Below, piece after piece: positions 7,959 through 16,342 of a DNA stretch of 64,000 nucleotides (position 1 is the first letter of the stretch; every line of letters begins with the position of its first letter). Source of the stretch: Haloarcula pellucida (GTDB lineage Archaea; Halobacteriota; Halobacteria; Halobacteriales; Haloarculaceae); NCBI RefSeq assembly GCF_014647235.1, contig NZ_BMOU01000004.1, positions 124,379 to 188,378 on the forward strand. The letters run 5' to 3'. The notes below the pieces were generated by a model. That model did not search any database and was not told the origin of the DNA. It saw only the letters and a program-made list of their open reading frames with translations. The position numbers were made by a program, and so were the translations under genes.

Positions 7959-8840
7959 ATGGAAGAAGCGCTCGTCATCGCGGCCCACGGCTCGCATCTC
8001 AACGCCGAGTCGAGCACGCCGACGTTCTCACACGCGGACACCATCCGTGCGACCGGCGCGTTCGACGAGGTCCGGGAAGTCTTCTGGAAGGAGGAGCCGT
8101 CGTTCCGGGAGGGGCTACGCACCGTCGACGCCGAGGAGGTGTATCTGGTGCCGCTGTTCATCTCGGAGGGGTACTTCACCGAACAGGTCATCCCCCGGGA
8201 GTTCCGCCTCGACGAGTGGGACCCCGAGATGTGGGACTCCGACGGCACGAGCGCCACCCACGCGACGCTGACCGCCGACGACACCGGCCAGACCGTCCAC
8301 TACTGTGGCCCGGTCGGTACTCACGACTCGATGAGCGACGTCATCGTCCAGCGGGCGAAGTCGGTCACGGACGACCCCGACGTGGGCGAGGGGTTCGGAC
8401 TCGCCGTGGTCGGCCACGGCACCGAGCGCAACGAGAACTCCGCGAAGGCCATCGAGTACCACGCCCAGCGCATCGGCGAGATGGACCGCTTCGACGAGGT
8501 GCAGGCGCTGTTCATGGACGAGGACCCCGAGGTAGACGACGTCACCGACTACTTCGAGAGCGAGGACGTCGTCGTCGTCCCCCTCTTTATCGCCGACGGC
8601 TACCACACGCAGGAGGACATCCCCGAAGACATGGGCCTGACCGACGACTACCGGACCGGCTGGGACACCCCCGAAACCGTCGACGGCCACGACATCTGGT
8701 ACGCCGGTGCCGTCGGGACGGAACCGCTCATGGCCGACGTAGTCCTCGAACGCGCCGCCGACGCGGGCGCCGACGTGAGCGGGGCTATCGAACAGGTCCG
8801 CGAGGAGACCGGCAACGGGAACCCGGCGACGGGTGACTAA
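7959..8840 (+). CDS. cbiX: CbiX-type cobaltochelatase (two CbiX domains)
   Basis: CbiX inserts Co2+ (or Ni2+/Fe2+ in relatives) into sirohydrochlorin, an early step of cobalamin synthesis. The 293-residue protein has two tandem CbiX/SirB-like halves. The first begins LVIAAHGSHLNAES with metal-binding His in AAHGSH. The second begins LAVVGHGTERNENS with GHG. Each half repeats a VYLVPLFISEGYFTEQ / VVVPLFIADGYHTQED segment, whose His/Glu residues form the metal site. The ATG at 7959 is chosen because it directly precedes the conserved core and has a weak TATA about 28 nt before. The next gene is its usual Fe-S partner. Confidence 0.88.
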   Translation: MEEALVIAAHGSHLNAESSTPTFSHADTIRATGAFDEVREVFWKEEPSFREGLRTVDAEEVYLVPLFISEGYFTEQVIPREFRLDEWDPEMWDSDGTSATHATLTADDTGQTVHYCGPVGTHDSMSDVIVQRAKSVTDDPDVGEGFGLAVVGHGTERNENSAKAIEYHAQRIGEMDRFDEVQALFMDEDPEVDDVTDYFESEDVVVVPLFIADGYHTQEDIPEDMGLTDDYRTGWDTPETVDGHDIWYAGAVGTEPLMADVVLERAADAGADVSGAIEQVREETGNGNPATGD

Positions 8841-8933
8841 CCCGGCGACGGTCAGCGACTGCGTCTACCCGTAACAATCGGCAACAGACGGGCGAACCGG
8901 CTAACTTTTTCCGCGGGAGTCCCGTGGTTCAGT

Positions 8934-10013
8934 ATGGACGAGGACTCCGTGGACGCGCTGGTGGCTACCGCGCCGGACGGTATCGATTTCGACGGCCTCC
9001 ACGTCGGCCGCGAGGAAGACCGTTACACGTTCGAGACGCCCGAGGAGTCCCACGAAGACCTCGGCAAAGACGACTTCCGCTCGGTCGCGACGGACTCGCC
9101 CTATGCCGCCAACTGGTACTTCTGGCACGCCACCGCCCCACAGGCCGAGCCACGGTGGGCGTTCCTCCGGTGGCTGGAGGGTGCCGAGTCGGCGCCGGTC
9201 CCCGAGCGATACGACGCGCTCTCCGGCGGCCGCACGACCGAGTGGGGCGAACTCGCCGTCACCGTCTCACTGACCGAGGACGGCGGGCGGGTCTACGACC
9301 TCCGGCACGAGGCCGACGTCGGGACGGCGGTCGACGACCTGGACACGTACGAGGACCCGGCCGCCGCCCGTGACATCGCGAAACACGACGACCGGGGGCG
9401 GTACCGACCGCTCAAGACCGCACCCTCGCTCCAGCGCGGGTGGGCGTTCCCGTCGCTCGGCCCTGCCGCACTGCTCGAGGCCGTCCACACGTTCTACCCC
9501 GCGACGGTCCAGAACTGGTACCGCGAACGGGAGGGCGAACTGGACGTGACCCACTGGCACGAGACCGTCGAACGGCAGACCGGCATCTACGGCGTCGTCA
9601 AGACGTGGGACCGCGGCGAGGGGTACGAACACGTCAACTGGGTCGCCGAGGCCTGCTGTGACGACTCGCAGTGTCTGAAACGCCGCGAGTGGGGCTACGA
9701 CGCCGACACCGACCTCGACGTGGACGGGGGCGACGGCGAGTTCCCCTGCCGGGAACCCTGCTCGCTCGTCGTCTCGGCCGCGCGCAAGTGGACCAAACTC
9801 GAAGCCGAGGAGCCCCAGACCTACGAGTTCGAGTTGACCCCCAGCGAGAAAGCGCAGGTCGAGGCCATCGTCGACGCCGTCGCCGACGGCCGGGCCGCCG
9901 ACATCCGCGAAGCCGACACCGCCGACGGGGCGAACCGCTACCGGGCGCGCTTCCTCCGGGCGAAACTGTTCGACGACGACGGCAACCTCTGCGGCGTCGA
10001 GACCGACGATTAA
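8934..10013 (+). CDS. DR2241-type Fe-S protein associated with CbiX
   Basis: The 359-residue product matches the DR2241 family that accompanies CbiX in haloarchaea and Deinococcus. Near its centre (about residues 240-280) is a cysteine cluster, ACCDDSQCLKRREWGYD followed by FPCREPCS. This has the arrangement of a 4Fe-4S site. A conserved YPATVQNWYRE segment lies before it. It has its own TATA-like element (CTAACTTTTT) about 28 nt before the ATG, so it can be expressed apart from cbiX. A role in cobalamin or sirohydrochlorin metabolism is inferred from context only. Confidence 0.78.
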   Translation: MDEDSVDALVATAPDGIDFDGLHVGREEDRYTFETPEESHEDLGKDDFRSVATDSPYAANWYFWHATAPQAEPRWAFLRWLEGAESAPVPERYDALSGGRTTEWGELAVTVSLTEDGGRVYDLRHEADVGTAVDDLDTYEDPAAARDIAKHDDRGRYRPLKTAPSLQRGWAFPSLGPAALLEAVHTFYPATVQNWYREREGELDVTHWHETVERQTGIYGVVKTWDRGEGYEHVNWVAEACCDDSQCLKRREWGYDADTDLDVDGGDGEFPCREPCSLVVSAARKWTKLEAEEPQTYEFELTPSEKAQVEAIVDAVADGRAADIREADTADGANRYRARFLRAKLFDDDGNLCGVETDD

Positions 10014-10567
10014 GTCGCGAGCACGGCGTAGACCGTCACGAGGACGCCGACGACGACGGCGAGCGCCGCCAGCAACACCACCACGTTCTGGACGAAGAAC
10101 GCGGCGGTGGCGGCCGCGAGCAGGGCGACGCCACCGACCACGAGCACCGGCACGTCGGGGACGTCGGCGAGGACGGAGTCGGATCCGGGTTCTGGTTTCG
10201 GCTGTGGTTTCGCGAGGTCCTCGTCGACTTCGACCGGGTCGTCGCTCCGGTCCGGTTCGGTGACCACGACGTCGACGTAGCGCGTCGTCGCGCCGTAGGC
10301 CGTGACGACTTTCAGTTTCCCGCGGACGGCCCCGTCGCGAGTCAGGGTCACCCGCACCCGGCGTTCGCTGTCTCGTTCGACGTGATGGTTGGGCGCTTCG
10401 ATGCTTGCGAGACTGGAGAGCGCGTCGTCGAGGTGGAGGTGGACGTGCGTGGCTTCCCCGTGGTTGACCAGGCGGACGTCGAAGCTCTCGCTCGTCTCGA
10501 ACGTCGTCGGTACCGCTAGCCCGTGGAGTTCGTCGCGGTTGACGTGGACGAGGAGCGAGTCAGGCAC
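10010..10567 (-). CDS. membrane-anchored haloarchaeal protein
   Basis: From the GTG at 10567 the product has 185 residues. The N-terminal two thirds look like one beta-sandwich domain (DSLLVHVNRDELHGL, then FDVRLVNHGEATHVHLHLDD, then RRVRVTLT). A proline- and acid-rich linker follows (about 120-140), then two adjacent hydrophobic segments at the C-terminus. There is no signal peptide, so the domain is probably cytoplasmic unless exported by the C-terminal anchor. The family is haloarchaeal and uncharacterised (DUF7524-like, by recollection). It ends against the DR2241-type gene with a 4-bp overlap. Confidence 0.6.
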   Translation of the reverse strand: MPDSLLVHVNRDELHGLAVPTTFETSESFDVRLVNHGEATHVHLHLDDALSSLASIEAPNHHVERDSERRVRVTLTRDGAVRGKLKVVTAYGATTRYVDVVVTEPDRSDDPVEVDEDLAKPQPKPEPGSDSVLADVPDVPVLVVGGVALLAAATAAFFVQNVVVLLAALAVVVGVLVTVYAVLAT

Positions 10568-10611
10568 ACCGGAATGTCGGCGGGGACACATAAAAAAGGT
10601 GCAGGGGTCTC

Positions 10612-10693
10612 ATAGTGACTGTCGTAGATTGTTTCCGTATCGGGCTGACCCCGGGGTCGGCGCGTACCGATAAATCGCTACGACAGCCACTAT
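10612..10693. repeat. 82-bp imperfect palindromic repeat element
   Basis: The element is symmetric about 10652.5. The tips are ATAGTGACTGTCGTAG (10612-10627) and its near complement (10678-10693, one mismatch in 16). The centre is a perfect GACCCCGGGGTC palindrome (10647-10658). By my count 29 of 41 positions pair. It fills the gap between two genes and touches the stop codon of the Trm112-like gene. It has no coding capacity and resembles the haloarchaeal hairpin or MITE-like repeats. A similar element lies at 49073-49151. Confidence 0.75.
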
Positions 10694-10887
10694 CAGGCCG
10701 GGGCTTCGTCGCGCATGTCCGGCGGGAGGAGGTTCGGGATACCGTCTTCGATGGGGAACACCTCGCCACACTCCGTACAGACCAACTGTCCGGACAGAAT
10801 CTCCTCGTCGTCGCGTTCCTCGACCTCGAGGTCGAGGTCGTGTTTGTCCAGCGGACAGCAGATGATGTCCATCAGGTCCTCTTTCAT
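10693..10887 (-). CDS. Trm112-like zinc protein
   Basis: This 64-residue protein has two Cys-containing pairs: CCPLDKHDL near residue 10 and CTECGEVFPIEDGIPNLLPPDM toward the end. The CP-(x)n-C-x2-C layout and the conserved GIPNLLP ending define the Trm112 family, which activates and stabilises several methyltransferases that act on tRNA, rRNA and translation factors. The start lies about 28 nt after a CTTTTAGG TATA-like box, consistent with a leaderless transcript. The stop codon TGA is the first codon beyond the palindromic element. Confidence 0.88.
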   Translation of the reverse strand: MKEDLMDIICCPLDKHDLDLEVEERDDEEILSGQLVCTECGEVFPIEDGIPNLLPPDMRDEAPA

Positions 10888-10950
10888 ACACCTGCGTCGG
10901 TCCGGTAGCCCTAAAAGCGTACTGTCTGGCGCGAGGCGCGGAACTTCTCT

Positions 10951-11085
10951 TCACCCGGCTGGGCGTGCAAACTCGCGGGTGAGTCGCTGTCCGACCGCCT
11001 CGGTGGCGAGGTGAGAATCGAACCCGCCGAGAACGATTCCGAGTCCGACGAGAGCGGCCGCTGTCGGCCGTCGCGGGACCGCCAA
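10951..11085 (-). other. possible small ORF or gene remnant downstream of purA
   Basis: The frame reads upward into the purA stop region and contains protein-like text such as PTAAALVGLGIVLGGFDSH, ending RPAG then TGA. The only in-frame start candidate is a TTG at 11085, giving 44 residues, and no ribosome binding site is apparent. It could be a degraded gene, an uncommon-start small membrane protein, or chance. The rest of the 215-bp gap between the Trm112-like gene and purA holds only the promoter of the former. Confidence 0.3.
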
Positions 11086-11102
11086 AACGAGATACTGAAC
11101 CG

Positions 11103-12479
11103 TTAGAACGGCGACTCGCGGACGATAGTCTCGCCGCGGCCCGGGCCGACGCCGATAGCGTAGGCCGGGGTGTCGAGTTCGTCCTCGATGTACTCGACGT
11201 AGGTCCGTGCGTTCTCGGGCAGGGCCTCGTAGCCCTCGCTCGCGACGGCGGCCGGGTCGAACGCTTCCCAGCCCTCGAAGGTACGGAGGTTCGCCTCACA
11301 CTCCGCCCACTGCTCGGTGCGTGGGGGCATCGACGTCAGTTCCTCGCCGTCGAGCGTGTAGGTGTGGCCGACTTTCACTTCGTCGAGACCGGCCAGCACG
11401 TCGAGGTGGTTGATAGCGAGACCGGTGAACCCGGAGACGCGGGTCGCGTGTCGGAGCATGGGCATGTCCAGCCAGCCGACGCGTCGCGGGCGTCCGGTGA
11501 CGGTGCCGTACTCGCCGCCCTCCTCGCGGATGTAATGTGCCAGTTCCTCGTTCTCGCCTGCTCCCTGTTCGTCGTAGCCGGGCGTGTCACCGACGACGCC
11601 GCCGAGTTCGGTCGGCAGCGGGCCACTCCCCACGCGCGTGAGGTAGCCCTTGACGATGCCGACGACTTCGCCGCCGCCGACGACGCCGGGACTGACGCCG
11701 GTCCCGACCGCGGCGCCGCCGGCCGTCGGGTTCGAGGACGTGACGTACGGGTAGTTGCCGTGGTCGATGTCGATGATGGTCCCCTGTGCCCCCTCGAACA
11801 TGACGTTCTGGCCGTCCTCCATGGCCTCGGTGAGGAAGGCACCGGCGTTGACTGTCATCCCCTCCGCTTCGAAGCGGCGGCCGAACTCGCGGAACTCCTC
11901 GAAGAGTGCGTCGACGTCCAGCGCGTCGGGGTCCTCTAGGTCCTCGACGTCGAGGCCGTAGACGTCCTCGACGACGGCCCGCTTCTGCGGGACGACGTAC
12001 TCGAGTCGCTCGCGAAGCACGTCGGCGTCGAGCAGGTCACCGACACGGACGCCGCGCCGGCCGGCCTTGTCCTCGTAGGTCGGGCCGATGCCGCGACCGG
12101 TCGTCCCGACTTCGTCGTCCGTCTCGCTCTTTACCTCTTCCTCGATACCGTCCAGTACGCGGTGGAACGGGAGGATGACGTGTGCCCGTTCGGCCACGCG
12201 TACGTCCGGGTCGAGACCACGGTTCTGCAGCGTATCTATCTCGTCGAACAGCGTTCGCGGGTTGACGACGCACCCGTTGCCGAGGACGCCGACCTTGCCG
12301 CGGATGGCTCCACTCGGGACCAGGGAGAGCTTGTACTCCTCGCCCTCGTGGACGACGGTGTGGCCGGCGTTGTCGCCACCCTGATAGCGCGCGACGACGT
12401 CCACGTCGTCGCCGTACAGGTCGACGATGCCGCCCTTCCCCTCGTCGCCGAGTTGTGAGCCGACGATGGTTACGGTCAT
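11103..12479 (-). CDS. purA: adenylosuccinate synthetase
   Basis: PurA condenses IMP and aspartate with GTP to give adenylosuccinate, the first committed step to AMP. The 458-residue protein begins with the glycine-rich GTP loop GSQLGDEGKGG. Further family signatures are GGDNAGHTVV, the GTTGRGIGPTYEDK segment, FEGAQGTIIDIDHGNYPYVTSSN, and the C-terminal VGPGRGETI. Length is slightly above the bacterial norm of about 430. It is divergent from a small regulator at 12666. Confidence 0.97.
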   Translation of the reverse strand: MTVTIVGSQLGDEGKGGIVDLYGDDVDVVARYQGGDNAGHTVVHEGEEYKLSLVPSGAIRGKVGVLGNGCVVNPRTLFDEIDTLQNRGLDPDVRVAERAHVILPFHRVLDGIEEEVKSETDDEVGTTGRGIGPTYEDKAGRRGVRVGDLLDADVLRERLEYVVPQKRAVVEDVYGLDVEDLEDPDALDVDALFEEFREFGRRFEAEGMTVNAGAFLTEAMEDGQNVMFEGAQGTIIDIDHGNYPYVTSSNPTAGGAAVGTGVSPGVVGGGEVVGIVKGYLTRVGSGPLPTELGGVVGDTPGYDEQGAGENEELAHYIREEGGEYGTVTGRPRRVGWLDMPMLRHATRVSGFTGLAINHLDVLAGLDEVKVGHTYTLDGEELTSMPPRTEQWAECEANLRTFEGWEAFDPAAVASEGYEALPENARTYVEYIEDELDTPAYAIGVGPGRGETIVRESPF

Positions 12480-12631
12480 CGCACGGACGTTCCGGCCACC
12501 GTGATAAACAGATTACGGTCCCTCTCGGCGCGGTTATGGGGGTGACTGTTTGGCATGGGAATCGTTACGACGCATTTAATACACACCTCTCCGAACCAAA
12601 AAACCGGCAAAGACGGGTACACGAGGGCAAC

Positions 12632-12638
12632 TTTTAAA
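12632..12638 (+). promoter_or_regulatory. TATA box of the winged-helix gene at 12666
   Basis: TTTTAAA lies 28-34 nt before the ATG at 12666, and no Shine-Dalgarno sequence is present. This is the usual geometry of a haloarchaeal leaderless transcript and decides the start against the longer open frame upstream. Confidence 0.65.
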
Positions 12639-12665
12639 CCCTGCAAACACAAGTTAACAATTGCC

Positions 12666-12971
12666 ATGATAGACAGGCTTGAGAAGGAAGTCGACATGCT
12701 GGAGCGTCACTTGCAGGTGCTCCGCATGGTTATTGAGAACGAGCCTATCGGTATCGTGAAGATGTCCAACGAGACGGGCTACCCACACCACAAGGTGCGC
12801 TACTCGCTGCGCGTCCTCGAAGAGGAGAACCTCATCGAGCCCTCCAGTCAGGGAGCCATCACGACCGAGCAGACGGGCGAATTCGTCGACGACCTAGACG
12901 AGAAGATAGACGAAATCATCGAGAAGCTCGAAGGAATGAAAATCGAGGACGCGGCCGAAATAGAAGGCTAA
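12666..12971 (+). CDS. small winged-helix protein, archaeal
   Basis: This 101-residue protein has an N-terminal amphipathic helix (MIDRLEKEVDMLERHLQVLRMV) that probably forms a coiled-coil dimer. A winged-helix domain follows (about 25-70) with PIGIVKMSNETGYPHHKVRYSLRVLEEENLIEPSSQGA as its helix-turn-helix and wing. An acidic C-terminal helix ends it. The family is conserved in Halobacteria and other Euryarchaeota. It is probably a transcription regulator, and the target is unknown. It diverges from purA with about 190 bp between starts. Confidence 0.7.
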   Translation: MIDRLEKEVDMLERHLQVLRMVIENEPIGIVKMSNETGYPHHKVRYSLRVLEEENLIEPSSQGAITTEQTGEFVDDLDEKIDEIIEKLEGMKIEDAAEIEG

Positions 12972-12989
12972 CGCGCTTTCCTCGTGTCG

Positions 12990-15326
12990 TCAGAGTTCCG
13001 GGACGGCGAGGTGGAACTCTTGATTTCGTGCCTCGAGGAGACAGAGGTGGTATCCGTCTTTCCGCGAGAGGTTCACGAAGCTTTTGCGCTTGTCTCGGCT
13101 GAACAGACCGCTGGAGGTCGCTTCTTCGGCGGTTTCGAGCGCTTCCGGCTCGAAGAAGCTACTGGTGACGAGAAACGCCGCCGCCAGCGAGTCAGAGGCG
13201 TTGCCCACGCGCTCTGCGTTCCGAACGATGTCGGTCATCTGCCCCTCGGTCGCTGGCTGACGGGAGTCGTTGATGTTCGCGACGAGCAGCGGGTTGCCCA
13301 TCCGGTCGCGGACGACGACGTCGAACTGCTCCTGTGAGCGGTGTTCCTGCCCGTCTTCGGTGTAGGTGACCGTCACCTTGCCGTTCAGTTCGGCCCGGTC
13401 TATCTCGGGCAAGGCGTCGTACAGCACCTGCATCGCGCCCGCGTGGCCGGTGTCACGAATCTCGTACAGCAGGTTCCGAATCAGCCACTCGACGAACCGG
13501 TAGTGGATGCTGTCCTGAAGGAACGTCTCGAACTCGGTTCCCTCGACGGCAGCGTCGGTGGCGTCGAACTGGGTGTGATACTCCAGTCGGAGGTTCTCCT
13601 CGACCTGTGTCGGGTCGGCGTCCCCGTCGTGGGCCTGAGCGAGGGTCGCCTCGCCCTTCGAGTGGTAGCGTACGAAGAGGTTCGTCCCGTCGATAGCTTC
13701 GGCCCCGGACAGGCGTGTCCCGGCCGACGGGGTGTCTTCGCTCTGGGCCTCTGCGAGTCCGTCTTCGAGGCGTTCGATCTCTGTCCGTGCCGCCTCTAGC
13801 TCGGACTGAAGGCGGTCACGCTCGGCCCGTAGCTCCTCGTTCGTCGTCTCTAAGTCGTCTACCTCCGATTCGAGGCGGGCGATTTCGGCCTCCTTGCCGT
13901 CGAGTTCCGCTTCGAGGTCGGCCACTCGCTCCGGTGCAGGCGACGTCGGCGTCTGCGTCGTCTGGGTTGGTGCCTGCTCCGTCGTCGTGTGTGACGAGCG
14001 GTCCTCCGTGTGTTGGTCGCCCGTCGGTTGCGTGGCCGCGTCGTCGCTCGCGGCCGAGGTGTCCGGCGAGTTCGTAGACCGGTCGGGGTCGAGTGACGGA
14101 ATCGCGCGTGTCTCGAGGTCCGCCGTCGTCGCTGCAGCGGCGCTTTCACCCCCGCTGTCCGCGCTCGGGCGCTGTGACGAGGACGCGTCCGGTCGCGACT
14201 GTGGCTCTGCGGGCGAGCGCTGCTCTCTCTGTGCCGGGTCGGGCTGTTGGGTCGGCTCCGAATCACGGGTGCGCTGCCGAGTTGCCGACGACGGATTCGG
14301 TGACTCCGTCGTGGACGCCTCGGCCGTCTGTGCGTCTGGCTCTGCCGACTGTGGCTCGGCGCTCGCTTGCTCCGCTACGTCGTCACGGCCCTGTGACCGA
14401 CGCTGCCGGGACTGCTCGGTCGCGGTCCCCGCGTCCGTCGTCTCGGGGTCCGTTGTCCGATTCGCTGCGGCGCCCTGGTTCGCACCGGCGGCTTTCGACC
14501 CCGGTGGGCCACCGGCGGCCGGTCCCGACCGACGGTCGGCGGTCGACTCACCCGTGTCTGGTTCGGCGACGTCGCTGTCGGACGTCGAATCCGGGGGCTG
14601 TGTCTCTCCTGCTGGTTCGGCGACGTCGTTGTCGGACGTCGAATCCGGAGGCTGTGTCTCTCCTGCTGGTTCGGAAACCGGTCCCTCGTCGGTCGACGAG
14701 GGGTCGGCCGACGAGGCGTCGTCGATGGCGGTACCGTCGCTCGGAGCCTGTCCATCGGTCACATCGGCGGCGTCTGCTGCCGTCGACGGTTCCGGAATCT
14801 CGACGGGCGAGATCTCGGCGGGTTTGACCTCGTAGATGCCCACTTCGTCGTCTGCCTGTTCGAAGGCTTCGTCGTCGGTGATGAGTCGCTCGGCGCTCCC
14901 GACCCAGGCGACGCTCATCGAGCGACCCTGATGATAGACCAGATAGTAATCGCCAGAGAGAACGTTCTCGGAGAGTTCGACGAACCCGGTGAAGTTCCCG
15001 TCGGAAAGCGTCCGGTCGACGTCGGCTATCGACGTCTCCTGCGTGTAGTACTTCGCGCGGACCTCGTCGTTTCGCTCTTGCATCACTGCGAGAAGCGGAA
15101 GCGCGTCGTGTGGTGCTTCCCGGGCAGTTCCACTGTCGGTCTCGAAGGCTTCGATGTCGCCGTCTATGATACCGATGACCGTCCCGTTCAACATGAACAG
15201 CCGGGTGGGGCCAGCGACGACGGCACCGGAGAACTCCTGGTCTGCGAGTGTCCGGAGCCCCTCGTACCCGCCGTCGAAGGGCACCGAGTCCCACTCTGAA
15301 ACCAGTTCTACCGTCTGCGTACTCAT
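12990..15326 (-). CDS. large coiled-coil protein with low-complexity linker, DUF7527-like
   Basis: The 778-residue product has three parts. Residues 1 to about 185 form a globular domain (SEWDSVPFDGGYEGLRTLAD onward). Residues about 190-490 are a very long Ser/Thr/Pro/Glu/Asp-rich, probably disordered linker with an 18-residue repeat. Residues about 490-560 form a heptad coiled coil (ERVADLEAELDGKEAEIARL). The C-terminal about 210 residues form a conserved domain containing DVVVRDRMGNPLLVANIND and ending FHLAVPEL, perhaps a nuclease-like alpha/beta fold. I associate the layout with haloarchaeal DUF7527 proteins of unknown role. The ATG at 15326 is preferred; another lies at 15335. Confidence 0.65.
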   Translation of the reverse strand: MSTQTVELVSEWDSVPFDGGYEGLRTLADQEFSGAVVAGPTRLFMLNGTVIGIIDGDIEAFETDSGTAREAPHDALPLLAVMQERNDEVRAKYYTQETSIADVDRTLSDGNFTGFVELSENVLSGDYYLVYHQGRSMSVAWVGSAERLITDDEAFEQADDEVGIYEVKPAEISPVEIPEPSTAADAADVTDGQAPSDGTAIDDASSADPSSTDEGPVSEPAGETQPPDSTSDNDVAEPAGETQPPDSTSDSDVAEPDTGESTADRRSGPAAGGPPGSKAAGANQGAAANRTTDPETTDAGTATEQSRQRRSQGRDDVAEQASAEPQSAEPDAQTAEASTTESPNPSSATRQRTRDSEPTQQPDPAQREQRSPAEPQSRPDASSSQRPSADSGGESAAAATTADLETRAIPSLDPDRSTNSPDTSAASDDAATQPTGDQHTEDRSSHTTTEQAPTQTTQTPTSPAPERVADLEAELDGKEAEIARLESEVDDLETTNEELRAERDRLQSELEAARTEIERLEDGLAEAQSEDTPSAGTRLSGAEAIDGTNLFVRYHSKGEATLAQAHDGDADPTQVEENLRLEYHTQFDATDAAVEGTEFETFLQDSIHYRFVEWLIRNLLYEIRDTGHAGAMQVLYDALPEIDRAELNGKVTVTYTEDGQEHRSQEQFDVVVRDRMGNPLLVANINDSRQPATEGQMTDIVRNAERVGNASDSLAAAFLVTSSFFEPEALETAEEATSSGLFSRDKRKSFVNLSRKDGYHLCLLEARNQEFHLAVPEL
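14560..14673 (-). repeat. two 54-bp tandem repeats inside the low-complexity linker
   Basis: Two almost identical 54-bp units follow each other and are followed by a partial third. On the minus strand each encodes PAGETQPPDSTSD plus DVAE, 18 residues. Synonymous differences between copies are few, so the duplication is recent or maintained by recombination. Confidence 0.8.
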
Positions 15327-15509
15327 TACCTTCATCAAGCCGGATGGCAGACAAATAGTTTGTGCCCCGTCAGACACGTGTCTCTACGGTGATCGGTTTC
15401 GCCGAGAGACGCGGACGTGACCGGCGGTCTCGGCTCCGCTCGCCACCGACACGCACGGGGATCACGGAGAGTCCGATGGGCATATGCCGGCCGAGACCGA
15501 ACGGCGGGT

Positions 15510-15905
15510 ATGGAAGAGCAACCGGGGTTGAGCGACCAGTATCGGATGTCGAGTCCGTGGCCGGTGTTCGTCGCTCTGGGACTAGCGCTCTCGGAAATCG
15601 GTGTCTTCATCGGGCTGTTCCCGGTCGCGGTGTTCGGCCTCATCCTCTTTGGCGGGAGCATCGCCGGTATCCTCACCGAGTCTGGCTACGCGACTCGCCC
15701 GTGGCCGACGCTCGTCGGGGTCGGCGTGTTGCTCGTCTTGCTCGCAGCGCTCGTCGCCGTCCTCCAGTTACCGACGTCGGCGTTCACGCTCGCGAACGTC
15801 GGCGAAGGACCGCTGTTCACCCGTCTGGTCGCGGTCGTCGTCGCCGGTGCCGTGATGGTCGCGATGGGCGGGGCCGGGTCCGTCGTCGAACAGACCAAGG
15901 TCTGA
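15510..15905 (+). CDS. small membrane protein of the cytochrome oxidase cluster, DUF7541-like
   Basis: The 131-residue product has four hydrophobic segments (about residues 17-35, 37-54, 69-91, 108-126). It begins MEEQPGLSDQYRMSSPWPVF, a start I associate with the haloarchaeal DUF7541 family found beside cytochrome oxidase genes. It is followed on the same strand by a two-helix protein and coxA, so an assembly or accessory role for the terminal oxidase is likely but unproven. The ATG at 15510 sits at the start of the conserved region. Confidence 0.68.
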   Translation: MEEQPGLSDQYRMSSPWPVFVALGLALSEIGVFIGLFPVAVFGLILFGGSIAGILTESGYATRPWPTLVGVGVLLVLLAALVAVLQLPTSAFTLANVGEGPLFTRLVAVVVAGAVMVAMGGAGSVVEQTKV

Positions 15906-15953
15906 GCGAAACCAACAGCCTATTTACTGGCCTACGCCAACGCCGAGTCATAC

Positions 15954-16277
15954 ATGGCACTGTTCGGGTTCGAAAAGGACACCCTGCTCGACCTCACCGT
16001 CAACGTCATTCCACTGGGCATCATCCTCTTTTTCATCGCGGCGTTCGCGGTCGTTCCCGCGTTCGGCACGGACCCCGTCTTCAGCGGGCTTCAGTTCGCG
16101 CTGATGATCTCGATGTTCCTCCTGTTGGCGGTGCTGACCTATTACGCTGGGCGAGCGATCGAAAACGCAGAGCACGCACAGGAATCCCTCGAGGAAGCCA
16201 GCGCGGTGAACGAGCCGGAAGACGAAGTCGCCGAGTTCGAGGACGAAGACGCACCCGGCGAGCTCGAAGACGAGTAA
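15954..16277 (+). CDS. two-helix membrane protein with acidic tail, DUF6684-like
   Basis: This 107-residue protein begins MALFGFEKDTLLDLTVNVIPLG and has two membrane helices (about 15-38 and 46-66), then a strongly acidic cytoplasmic tail rich in Glu and Asp. This is the pattern of DUF6684 proteins from haloarchaeal cox clusters. It sits 65 bp before coxA in the same orientation and is probably an oxidase accessory subunit. Confidence 0.7.
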   Translation: MALFGFEKDTLLDLTVNVIPLGIILFFIAAFAVVPAFGTDPVFSGLQFALMISMFLLLAVLTYYAGRAIENAEHAQESLEEASAVNEPEDEVAEFEDEDAPGELEDE

Positions 16278-16342
16278 GCCGAATCAACCGCGGGCACCGC
16301 GGAACCGACCCTTTCATTATCGGCCAGTCCTGACGTGCGACC

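Noticed and set aside
10990-11030. GGTTCGATTC-like text resembling a tRNA T loop
   Set aside because: No pairing T stem, anticodon arm or acceptor stem around it.
14375-14755. Arg-rich frame in the linker region of the coiled-coil protein
   Set aside because: Out-of-frame reading of the tandem repeat; composition is artefactual.
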